The position numbers and the translations under genes are program-made. From CAZZBK01 sp964387325 (GTDB lineage Bacteria > Planctomycetota > Planctomycetia > Pirellulales > PNKZ01), in the NCBI GenBank assembly GCA_964387325.1, contig CAYLYE010000304.1:1-5733 (forward strand): a stretch of DNA of 5,733 nucleotides. The letters are read 5' to 3'. Positions 1-5,733 of this stretch are shown here, one piece after another. Positions within the stretch are counted from its first letter, which is position 1, and every line of letters begins with the position of its first letter. The notes beneath the pieces were generated by a model. The model was not told the DNA's origin, searched no databases, and worked only from the letters and a program-made list of their open reading frames with translations.

Positions 1-851
1 GTGCTGTCGGTCTGCATGGCGGCGATCATGATGTCGTAGATGAGCTTAATTTCTTCCTTGCCGTTTACGTCGGGTTTTGGCTCGGCGAGCTGAGCTTTGG
101 GTTGCGGCACTCCGATCCATTGTTCTTCTTTGGCAAGTCTGGTTTCAATATCGCGGATGCTTTGAAAATATTCTTCGAGCTTGGCGTGGTCGTTCTTCGC
201 CAGACCGCGTTGCATGCTCTTGGCGTTGTCGATCACGGCATCCAGCACGCTCCGTTTTTGAGCGAGCATGGCTCGTTGCTGCGCGATCGGCGTCGTATCT
301 TTGGCAAAGAGTCGATGAAAGGCGGCGACGGGGCCATTTTGCCCCCCCACAGGTTTGCCATTCACATCCCAGGCCATCGACAGGCCGGGACCGTGTCCGC
401 TGAGATCGCCCGACTGACTGCCATTGAACTGCAACGAAGAAAATCGCGTGTGCAGTCCGAGTTGGGCGGCCGCGACTTGATCGGCGCTGATACCGTTGTG
501 AAAGCTCTGTCCGGGCTGGGCGTAGCGGTTTGCTCCCGTCAGCCACATCGTGCTGCCCCAATGGCCTTCGTTCGAGTATTTGTTCCACAGCCCCTGCACG
601 ACCGAGATATCTTTTTTGTGGCGCTCGAGAGGCTTCAACCCCAGCGGCAACTCATAGTCGGGGCCCGTCGTTTTGATGTCCGGATACCAAGTGGGCTCGG
701 TGACACCCCAGCCAAAGCCTAAAAACAACAAGCGCTTGGGCGGTGTCACGGGAGTCGCAGCGGCAGCAAAGCGACGAAAGCCGAGCGATTCGAGAATCGG
801 CAACGCGATGAGCGAAGTACTGGACTGCAGAAAGTGGCGGCGGGTCTTCAT
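1..851 (-). CDS. DUF1552 family exported protein, Tat signal, C-terminus outside window
   Basis: This frame is open from an ATG at 849-851 to the left edge, giving 283 residues without a stop. The family (PF07586) is usually somewhat over 400 residues, so roughly the last third is missing. The N-terminus carries a twin-arginine motif, TRRHFLQ (residues 3-9), then a hydrophobic stretch and an Ala-rich likely cleavage region near 29-32. Family-like segments follow: KRLLFLGFGWG (39-49), a GHWGSTMWLTG segment (96-106), a GISADQVAAAQLG segment (120-132), SLQF (139-142), GPVAAFHRLF (173-182), and a helical region about 190-245 with RSVLDAVIDNAK and KLEEYFQSIRDIETRL. It ends in AAMQTDS, the start of another family motif. 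An in-frame ATG two codons upstream (857) is an alternative start. The only Shine-Dalgarno-like bases are a weak GAG before 851. It starts 42 bases after the DUF1592 gene, so the two are probably one transcript. Its biochemical function is unknown. A Tat signal suggests export folded, perhaps with a cofactor, which is inference. Confidence 0.9.
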   Translation of the reverse strand, partial: MKTRRHFLQSSTSLIALPILESLGFRRFAAAATPVTPPKRLLFLGFGWGVTEPTWYPDIKTTGPDYELPLGLKPLERHKKDISVVQGLWNKYSNEGHWGSTMWLTGANRYAQPGQSFHNGISADQVAAAQLGLHTRFSSLQFNGSQSGDLSGHGPGLSMAWDVNGKPVGGQNGPVAAFHRLFAKDTTPIAQQRAMLAQKRSVLDAVIDNAKSMQRGLAKNDHAKLEEYFQSIRDIETRLAKEEQWIGVPQPKAQLAEPKPDVNGKEEIKLIYDIMIAAMQTDS

Positions 852-893
852 GAGCATCTCGAACCGAGGGTTGAACGTCTTGTCGTGTCGCAA

Positions 894-3800
894 TTACTTC
901 GTGTGGAACTCGGGGCTGGCGACCAAGGCATGGATGAAGGCCCGGGAGCCGAGTTGCTGCTGTTTGGCTGTCTTAATCATACTAGCAATGAGCGGTTCGT
1001 CGCGGAAGCCGATGGGACGGCCCAATGCATACTCGACGAGCGCGATACTGAAACCTTTGGCAAAATCGTCCGACTTGCTCCGGATGATGTCGCGGAGCTC
1101 GAAGTAATTCTTGAACGTAGGCCCTTTGTGGAGTTGGGCCGTGGCTTCGATCGACCACGTGATGTTGGCTCCCTTCACGGGTTTGCCTTTCTCATCCATG
1201 ACTTGATAGCTGTCTTCGGTGCGCCATTGGCCCACGGCGTCGAAGTTCTCAAGGCCGAAACCGATCGGATCGATCTTGCGGTGGCAGCTCGCGCACTGGG
1301 CGTCTTCCTGATGGGCTCGCAGCCGCTCACGGGTCGTGAGAACTTTACCGGCGAGGCGAGTGATTTGCGGGACGTTGGCGGGGGCAGGAGGAGGCGGATC
1401 GTTGAGCAACTTGCGCAGCACCCAAGCTCCACGCTCAACGGGGCTCGTGCGGTCGCCGTTGCCGCCCATGACGTTGATCGCGGCCATGCCAAGCAATCCA
1501 CCCCGAGGAGAATCTTTCGGCAGCGAGACCTTGTGATACGCATCTCCCTGGACACCAGGTATGCCGTAATAATCGGCCAGCAGACGATTGATCACCACGT
1601 AGTCCGCCTGGAGCAAGTCGCTCAAGCTCGCGTTGTGTCGCAAAATGTACGCGAATGTTTCATACACTTCGTTCTTCGCCGCAAGGCGCGTGCTGTCGTC
1701 GAATCGCGGGAACTTGGGACGATTGACTTCAAAAAAGTCGAGCCGGTCCATGCCGAGCCATTGATAAATAAAACCTCGCACCAAGTCTTGCGAGCGCGGA
1801 TCATCGAGCAGCCGAGTCGTCTGCTCCGCGAGTACCTCAGGTCTCGATAGTTCGCCCCGTTTGGCCAGATCGAGCAGAGTATCGTCCGGCGGAGCGCCCC
1901 ACAAGAAATACGAAAGACGTGTGGCGAGTTCGGGACCCCCGAGCGGGCGTCGTTTTCCATCGTCGACCGGTTCAGCCAAATAGAGAAACATGGGGGACGA
2001 CAATACGACACCAAGTGTTTCTTTGAGTGCCTCGCTGTGTTTGGCGCCGGCTTTGCGATGCGTGTCATAGATATCGACGAGCCGCGTCAGATAGCTCGAT
2101 GTTGGCTCCGAACCACGAAAAGCCACACGGGCAAAACGCTCGATGGCGGAACGCAGCTCGGCCGACGTCGGTGCGGGGCTCTGGTCATCGAGCGGGATGC
2201 CGAGCGCGGCCAAGCCCGGTGCTTCGCTCTTGGCAGCGCCGCTCAGCCGCTCGATTTCCATGTAATCGATCCACAGCACGGCCTCGGGACCAATGCCGTT
2301 GCGCTTAACCGCAGCCTGCCGTTTGCGTCCTCCTTCCTCATTATTGTCCCACGCGCCTTTTTCGCGAATGAAGAGCGTGCGATCGCCCGGGTCATCCTGT
2401 ACACGCGTCAGCGTGAAGGGCATCTCGACGATCTGCGGCGCGTCCATCGTGCCGGTAACTTCGAAGGTCGCGCGCACCTTGCCGTTGCGCGGATGCATGC
2501 CGACCTCTAAAAAACGCTGCTCGGGCTGCGCCTCGGGGGCTGCAGCCAGCCGAACGCGAAGCACATAATCGCCGCTGGCCCACTCGGCCGGCACGGGCAA
2601 TTGCAGGAACCCCAGCGCCATCACGGCCGGATGCATCGTGGGCGTACCGAGATACGCACCACGATCGAGCGCGGGACGGCTCAGATAATACTCGTGATAC
2701 TTCTGCCAGTTCTCGCCGAGTGCCGCGTTGGCCTTGTCGGCATTGTTCTCGGTCGTCTTGAAGCCGAACGACTCCGGAGAAGGTGCGCCGCGAATCTGCT
2801 CCCATGAGCGGCGGAAGATCGCATCGCTCTTGGCTGACTTGCGGAGCTCGGCAACGATCGCCGCGTTCTCGCCGCGCGCGGCGGCTTCCTCGACGGCCTT
2901 CACCCAGCGCTGTGCGCGATCACGCGCATCGATCTGCTCGGCAACATAGTTGGAGACTTTTGGGTTGGCGGTCTCGCACTCGAACCAGATCCGATTGAGC
3001 CCCCGCGCCGAGACCGAACCGACCTGACGATTGTTGCCGATGTTGAATTTTGCCTCTGCCGGAGCATTCGCGGGGGTGACGTTAACCTTGCGTTCGATTT
3101 CCATCCAATCGACCCAGAGAGCCAATTCAGGGCCGATGCCGTTTTTGCTTTTACCTTCGCCGAAGATGCGCCGCGTTTGGGTGTAGTGATCGTTGCTCCC
3201 TTTTTCGCGGATGAAGATCGTGCGATTGTCCCGATCGGAGTTGGCCTTCGTTAGCGTGAGTGGAATTTCAATGACCTGCGGAGCGACGATGGTCCCCGTG
3301 ACCTCGTGTGTGCTCAACACTCGCCCATTGCGCGGATGAATGCCGAACTCGATAAAGCGACGCTCCGGCGGAGCTTGAGCCGTCGCCGCGATGCGGACGC
3401 GCACTGTGTACTCTCCCACGGGCCAGCTCGGCGGGACGTAGATGATAAGCGCGTCGTTGCCAAGTTCGGTGCCCGCCATGATGGTCAGATACGCACCGGT
3501 ATCGAGATGCGGCTGGCTGAGGTATCGTTCATGATACGGTCGCATGTAGCCGGCGTTAATCGCGGTGCCGTAACCCAGGGCGCCGTTCGCTTTGTCCGCG
3601 TTGTTCTCGACGGTTTTGAAACCGAAATCCTCGGGCGCGGGCGCGCCTTGGATCTTGGCCCAAGAGCGGCGGAAAAAGTCGTCGTTTTTCGCCTCTTTAC
3701 GCAGTTCGGCGACGATCGACGCATTCTCCGGTCGTGCTGCGGCTTCATCGACGGCCTTGACCCACTGCTGTGCACGTTTCAGGGCATCGAGCTTATCGTT

Positions 3801-4436
3801 GTAGCTCTTCGTGATGATCTTGAGCGACTCTTCCGCCTCGTAGCGGAGCTTGCGCTCCGCACCCATCGCCGCTTGCCACACAAATGCTTCTTCGAGCGCC
3901 TCGCGCCCGAGCGATTGGTATTGCTCGAACTGGTTGGCGGACATAAAGAGGTTCGATCCGACGGTATCGAAGCCACCGGTGCCGGTATCCGAGGGAAGGT
4001 CAGCCACGCTGATCTCGACCCCGAGCAACGCGCGCAGCGTGTTCTTATACTCGCGCCGGTTCAGCCGTCGCATCGTGATCTCGCCCTGCTGATCGTTGAG
4101 CGAACGCCGCGCGGCGACCATCGCATTCGATAAGTCATCCAGAAAATCAGCCTTCGCCTCGTTGGATGGCTGTCGGGCGTCTTCCGGGGGCATCTCGCCC
4201 GCGTTCATCACATTGAGCACCTTCTGCCAGCGTTCGGCTGTCTCGATGGTCGAAATCGCAAAGGGCAAATCATCCACGCGAAATTTGCCGTTCTGCTTCT
4301 CGCTCCCGTGGCACGCGACGCAGTGTTCCTTGAACACTGCGCGATGCTTCTCTCCCATCTGCGGCACTTGAGCAACGGCCGGAACAGCCGCTGAGAGAAT
4401 CAGCCCCACAATCGACATAAATGGAATGGCATTCAT
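894..4436 (-). CDS. Large secreted di-haem-type DUF1592 family protein (PSCyt1, DUF1587, DUF1595, DUF1592, DUF1588, DUF1585)
   Basis: The protein has 1180 residues with the start at 4434-4436, chosen because it opens a good Sec signal peptide (MNAIPF, hydrophobic 7-18, AVA then Q at 20-23). No Shine-Dalgarno sequence precedes it. Domains in order: PSCyt1-like haem domain with CVACH (39-43) and a candidate axial Met in GEMPP (M82); DUF1587 about 120-185 (MRRLNRREYKNTLRALLGV, GGFDTVG); a duplicated module at 196-449 and 482-730; DUF1595 about 760-822 (AIERFARVAFRG, SSPMFLYLAE); DUF1592 about 830-960 (PELATRLSYFLWGAPPDD, YQWLGMDRLDFF); DUF1588 about 977-1072 (RGGLLGMAAINVMGGNGDRT, second haem motif CASCH at 1048-1052, then DPIGFGLENFDAVGQWR); DUF1585 about 1112-1178 (FSIALVEYALGRPIG, ending LVASPEFHTK). 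The only cysteines are the four haem ligands plus C487. It should be an exported c-type cytochrome acting outside the cytoplasmic membrane. The reaction is unknown; links to polysaccharide metabolism are speculative. The DUF1552 gene follows after 42 bases, the usual partner. Confidence 0.93.
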   Translation of the reverse strand: MNAIPFMSIVGLILSAAVPAVAQVPQMGEKHRAVFKEHCVACHGSEKQNGKFRVDDLPFAISTIETAERWQKVLNVMNAGEMPPEDARQPSNEAKADFLDDLSNAMVAARRSLNDQQGEITMRRLNRREYKNTLRALLGVEISVADLPSDTGTGGFDTVGSNLFMSANQFEQYQSLGREALEEAFVWQAAMGAERKLRYEAEESLKIITKSYNDKLDALKRAQQWVKAVDEAAARPENASIVAELRKEAKNDDFFRRSWAKIQGAPAPEDFGFKTVENNADKANGALGYGTAINAGYMRPYHERYLSQPHLDTGAYLTIMAGTELGNDALIIYVPPSWPVGEYTVRVRIAATAQAPPERRFIEFGIHPRNGRVLSTHEVTGTIVAPQVIEIPLTLTKANSDRDNRTIFIREKGSNDHYTQTRRIFGEGKSKNGIGPELALWVDWMEIERKVNVTPANAPAEAKFNIGNNRQVGSVSARGLNRIWFECETANPKVSNYVAEQIDARDRAQRWVKAVEEAAARGENAAIVAELRKSAKSDAIFRRSWEQIRGAPSPESFGFKTTENNADKANAALGENWQKYHEYYLSRPALDRGAYLGTPTMHPAVMALGFLQLPVPAEWASGDYVLRVRLAAAPEAQPEQRFLEVGMHPRNGKVRATFEVTGTMDAPQIVEMPFTLTRVQDDPGDRTLFIREKGAWDNNEEGGRKRQAAVKRNGIGPEAVLWIDYMEIERLSGAAKSEAPGLAALGIPLDDQSPAPTSAELRSAIERFARVAFRGSEPTSSYLTRLVDIYDTHRKAGAKHSEALKETLGVVLSSPMFLYLAEPVDDGKRRPLGGPELATRLSYFLWGAPPDDTLLDLAKRGELSRPEVLAEQTTRLLDDPRSQDLVRGFIYQWLGMDRLDFFEVNRPKFPRFDDSTRLAAKNEVYETFAYILRHNASLSDLLQADYVVINRLLADYYGIPGVQGDAYHKVSLPKDSPRGGLLGMAAINVMGGNGDRTSPVERGAWVLRKLLNDPPPPAPANVPQITRLAGKVLTTRERLRAHQEDAQCASCHRKIDPIGFGLENFDAVGQWRTEDSYQVMDEKGKPVKGANITWSIEATAQLHKGPTFKNYFELRDIIRSKSDDFAKGFSIALVEYALGRPIGFRDEPLIASMIKTAKQQQLGSRAFIHALVASPEFHTK
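2247..2993 (-). repeat. Internal protein repeat, copy B (residues about 482-730 of the DUF1592 protein)
   Basis: This is the second copy of the module, separated from copy A by a Pro/Ala/Asn-rich linker of about 32 residues (450-481). It opens with RIWFECE (482-488), matching KLRYEAE of copy A. The helical segment 507-570 is identical to 221-284 at 50 of 64 positions, without gaps. The beta-rich segment 623-694 is identical to 342-413 at 42 of 72. Landmarks repeat in order: HPRNG (648-652), EVTGT, FIREKG (689-694) and GIGPEAVLWIDYMEIER (714-730). Codons for identical residues often differ at third positions; in the shared ENNADKAN stretch, four of eight codons differ. This points to an old duplication rather than an assembly artefact or recent slippage. 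Confidence 0.9.
3090..3851 (-). repeat. Internal protein repeat, copy A (residues about 196-449 of the DUF1592 protein)
   Basis: This is the first of two tandem copies of a module of about 250 residues. It opens with KLRYEAE (196-202). A helical segment follows (RAQQWVKAVDEAAARPEN from 221, RRSWAKIQGAPAPEDFGFKT from 256, ENNADKAN at 277-284). After a variable linker comes a beta-rich part with GAYL (314-317), EYTVRVRIAA (342-351), RRFIEFGIHPRNG (359-371), EVTGTI, APQVIEIPLTLT (385-396), IFIREKG (407-413) and GIGPELALWVDWMEIER (433-449). It aligns with copy B at an offset of 286 residues in the helical part and 281 in the beta-rich part. The beta-rich half resembles an all-beta, carbohydrate-binding-like sandwich, but no binding residues can be assigned by eye. 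Confidence 0.9.
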
Positions 4437-4669
4437 GGAAGTCGCAGCGGATTCGATACGGACGATTGAGTGCGGACGGCCCAGTTCACAAATCAAAGGG
4501 CCCCAGGGAAAGCGCGACCGATACCGGCAGTGCGATGGTCGATCAAGCAGGAAAGCACCGTGGTTGCTGTCGGTCGCCTTGCTGCTTGAGCTGCGCGATC
4601 GGCCTTGAGCCGCATGAGCAACCGACCGTGGATGAGCGGCTGCGCTTTCGGCACAACACATCGGATGAG
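4437..4669 (-). other. Non-coding region between tRNA-Pro and the DUF1592 gene
   Basis: This gap of 233 bases presumably holds the 3' processing region of the tRNA and the promoter of the DUF1592-DUF1552 transcript. The frame of the DUF1592 gene stays open upstream to 4661, but those 75 codons encode an Arg/Ser/Pro-rich sequence placed before a good signal peptide, so I treat them as untranslated. I see no GC hairpin followed by a T-run that would make a standard terminator, and no convincing -35/-10 pair. The only structure I find is the inverted repeat at 4571-4628. Confidence 0.6.
4571..4628. repeat. Imperfect inverted repeat between tRNA-Pro and the DUF1592 gene
   Basis: The left arm cggtcg-cc-ttgct (4571-4583) pairs with the right arm agcaa-c-cgaccg (4617-4628). 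This gives two short stems of six and five base pairs split by a 2x1 internal loop, around a 33-base loop. The right arm can also pair with ggttgct at 4562-4568 (seven base pairs with 4617-4623), so two pairings compete. There is no T-run beside it on either strand. It could be a transcript-end or leader structure, or chance in GC-rich DNA. Confidence 0.35.
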
Positions 4670-4744
4670 TCGGGGCGACAAGATTCGAACTTGCGACCTT
4701 CTGGTCCCAAACCAGACGCTCTAGCCAGGCTGAGCTACGCCCCG
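4670..4744 (-). tRNA. tRNA-Pro (anticodon UGG)
   Basis: Read on the minus strand, the sequence folds into a complete cloverleaf. The 7-bp acceptor stem is perfect (CGGGGCG at 4744-4738 with CGCCCCG at 4677-4671). The D arm is GCTC/GAGC. The anticodon stem is TCTGG/CCAGA around the loop TTTGGGA, giving anticodon TGG, which reads proline codons. The T arm is GCAAG/CTTGT around TTCGAAT. The discriminator base is A at 4670, as usual for a bacterial tRNA-Pro only as far as I recall. CCA is not encoded (next bases CTC), so it must be added after transcription. The gene lies 48 bases after the sulfatase stop on the same strand. Confidence 0.97.
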
Positions 4745-4753
4745 AGGCGATTT

Positions 4754-4759
4754 ATTATC
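4754..4759 (-). promoter_or_regulatory. Possible -10 box for the tRNA-Pro gene
   Basis: On the minus strand the hexamer GATAAT lies nine bases before the mature 5' end of the tRNA, in a locally AT-rich patch between the sulfatase stop and the tRNA. It matches the sigma-70 consensus TATAAT at five of six positions. No convincing -35 hexamer sits 16-18 bases upstream, so this is weak. Read-through from the sulfatase gene is the alternative. Confidence 0.3.
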
Positions 4760-4792
4760 GTAACAAGCCGCGATCGTTTCGGGAACAGGGTT

Positions 4793-5733
4793 CTACGGTT
4801 TGCGAACCACACGGACAAAAAACGCTCCGCAGAGGTCTTTTCCGTCCGCATCGCTAAACCAAGCCTTGAGCTTGGTTTTACCGCGAGGCAAATTCGCCAC
4901 GGTGACGACCGCCGCGAAATCCTGGGCTTTCGTCGGGGCCGTCCCCTGGGCTCCGGCAATCTCGACCGTGCCGCGAGCAATCGTGGGAAAACCAACCACC
5001 TTCGTCACCCCTTTGGTCCGCGGCGCGTTCGCAGGGTAATCGTATTTGTCTCCCAGGGCAACACGCGAACGTTCGGGCCAGCGACGCAACGTGAACTCGT
5101 AATTGCCCGGCTCTTCGATCTGAATGTGCCAATGACCGCCGTTGGCACCACCGACCGCTTCGCGAACATAGCCTGAATTGTCGGCGTAAATGCCTTCCCA
5201 ATCGCCACTGGTTAACTCGACCACCGGCTCTTGCTTCGCGCCGATGCTAATCGGTACGAAGTCATTGATGATCGGTTCGAGACCGGCCCACCACGACTCG
5301 TAATAGTCGCGCATCGCTTGCACGATCGCCGGATTTGTGCCGGCGAGATCGTTGGCCTGCGCGCGGTCGGCGTCGGTATCGTACAACTCTTTGCCGCCGA
5401 CGAGCCTCCATTTGCCCCAGATCACACAGGCCTCGAACTTCTTGGGAATCTGCCCGTACTGCACGACCAGCATGCGATCGGCGAGCGTGGTCTGCTTGCC
5501 ACGCAAGAGCCCGGTGAGGCTGGTACCTTGATACCGTTTGTCGGCCGCGCCGCGCTGGGGTTGATCGACACCACACAACTCGCAGAGCGTGGGAAACAGA
5601 TCGGTGTTTTGCGTCGGCACGCTAATGTCGCGCGGCGCGCCGAGTTGACCGTTCGGCCAGCGTACCCAACACGGCACGCGATGTCCGCCGTCGTAATAGG
5701 TTGTCTTGCCGGCTCGCAGCCCAGCATTAAAGG
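4793..5733 (-). CDS. Sulfatase (arylsulfatase family, alkaline phosphatase superfamily), C-terminal part only
   Basis: The frame enters at the right edge and ends at TAG (4793-4795), giving 312 residues. The start and the N-terminal half, including the formylglycine Cys/Ser motif and most metal ligands, are outside the window, so activity cannot be judged. The first residues, FNAGLRAGKTTYYDGGHRVP (fragment 1-20), match the sulfatase motif of the form GKxxxYEGGxRVP. Its lysine (K9) corresponds to a conserved active-site lysine in characterised arylsulfatases. Next come WVRWP, VPTQNTDLFPTLCELCGV (about 38-55), YQGTSLTGLLRG and the late-domain segment WRLVGGKELYDTDADRAQ. After about residue 165 a beta-rich tail follows (VVELTSGDWEGIYADNSG, a HWHIQIEEPGNYEFTLRRWP segment), ending FFVRVVRKP. 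Such tails are common in planctomycete sulfatases. It should hydrolyse sulfate esters, probably of polysaccharides and outside the cytoplasm; the substrate is unknown. A GTG at 5675-5677 is internal, since homology continues upstream of it. Confidence 0.92.
   Translation of the reverse strand, partial: FNAGLRAGKTTYYDGGHRVPCWVRWPNGQLGAPRDISVPTQNTDLFPTLCELCGVDQPQRGAADKRYQGTSLTGLLRGKQTTLADRMLVVQYGQIPKKFEACVIWGKWRLVGGKELYDTDADRAQANDLAGTNPAIVQAMRDYYESWWAGLEPIINDFVPISIGAKQEPVVELTSGDWEGIYADNSGYVREAVGGANGGHWHIQIEEPGNYEFTLRRWPERSRVALGDKYDYPANAPRTKGVTKVVGFPTIARGTVEIAGAQGTAPTKAQDFAAVVTVANLPRGKTKLKAWFSDADGKDLCGAFFVRVVRKP

Noticed and set aside
342..348. Run of seven C (seven G on the coding strand) in the DUF1552 gene, considered as a phase-variable tract.
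   Set aside because: The frame is intact through it (Val-Gly-Gly), the run is short, and nothing else suggests phase variation.
102..722. Plus-strand ORF of 206 codons and a minus-strand ORF at 145-588 in another frame.
   Set aside because: Both overlap the DUF1552 coding sequence, whose frame shows continuous family motifs across the whole stretch.
834..1850. Long plus-strand ORF (338 codons) opposite the 3' part of the DUF1592 gene, plus a similar one at 3306-4133 (275 codons).
   Set aside because: Both lie antisense to strongly conserved coding domains. Their translations show no recognisable domain, and they are explained by GC-rich codon bias in the real gene.
4437..4661. A 75-codon upstream extension of the DUF1592 reading frame.
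   Set aside because: It is low-complexity Arg/Ser/Pro-rich sequence and would bury a clear signal peptide starting at 4436. No family similarity is visible in it.
4670..4744. tRNA-Pro considered as an integration site for a mobile element.
   Set aside because: No integrase, no repeated tRNA 3' fragment elsewhere in the window and no change in gene character around it.
5675..5677. GTG as a possible start of the sulfatase reading frame.
   Set aside because: The conserved sulfatase motif GKTTYYDGGHRVP spans this codon and the frame stays open to the window edge, so it is an internal valine.

Overview
The window reads as a fragment of a planctomycete chromosome, probably Pirellulales-like. The main reason is a very large secreted protein with the architecture typical of that phylum (PSCyt1-type haem domain, DUF1587, DUF1595, DUF1592, DUF1588, DUF1585), followed immediately by a DUF1552 gene. 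This pairing is greatly expanded in Planctomycetes. A sulfatase, another family expanded there, lies upstream. Starts have weak or absent Shine-Dalgarno sequences and the DNA is moderately GC-rich, which fits. No 16S or other phylogenetic marker is present, so the assignment rests on gene families alone.

All recognisable genes lie on the minus strand, so the window reads from right to left. First comes the C-terminal 312 codons of a sulfatase (5733 to 4793, N-terminus outside the window). A tRNA-Pro(UGG) follows at 4744-4670, 48 bases after the sulfatase stop. Next is a non-coding stretch of about 230 bases (4437-4669) with one imperfect inverted repeat. Then comes the 1180-residue DUF1592-family di-haem-type protein (4436-894). 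After a 42-base gap, a Tat-signal DUF1552 protein (851 to beyond base 1) runs off the left edge. The plus strand holds only antisense shadow ORFs.

The most notable feature is a tandem internal duplication in the large protein. A module of about 250 residues, made of a helical segment and a beta-rich segment, occurs twice (residues about 196-449 and 482-730) between DUF1587 and DUF1595. The best-conserved 64-residue segment is 50/64 identical between copies, while synonymous codon positions are well diverged. The duplication therefore appears old and the protein sequence selected. The two CXXCH haem motifs (residues 39-43 and 1048-1052) lie on either side of it.

The DUF1592 and DUF1552 genes are probably co-transcribed and both products are probably exported, the first by Sec and the second by Tat. 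Their biochemical role is not established. Proximity to a sulfatase suggests, but does not show, a role in processing sulfated polysaccharide. I found no CRISPR array, insertion sequence, phage gene or defence system.
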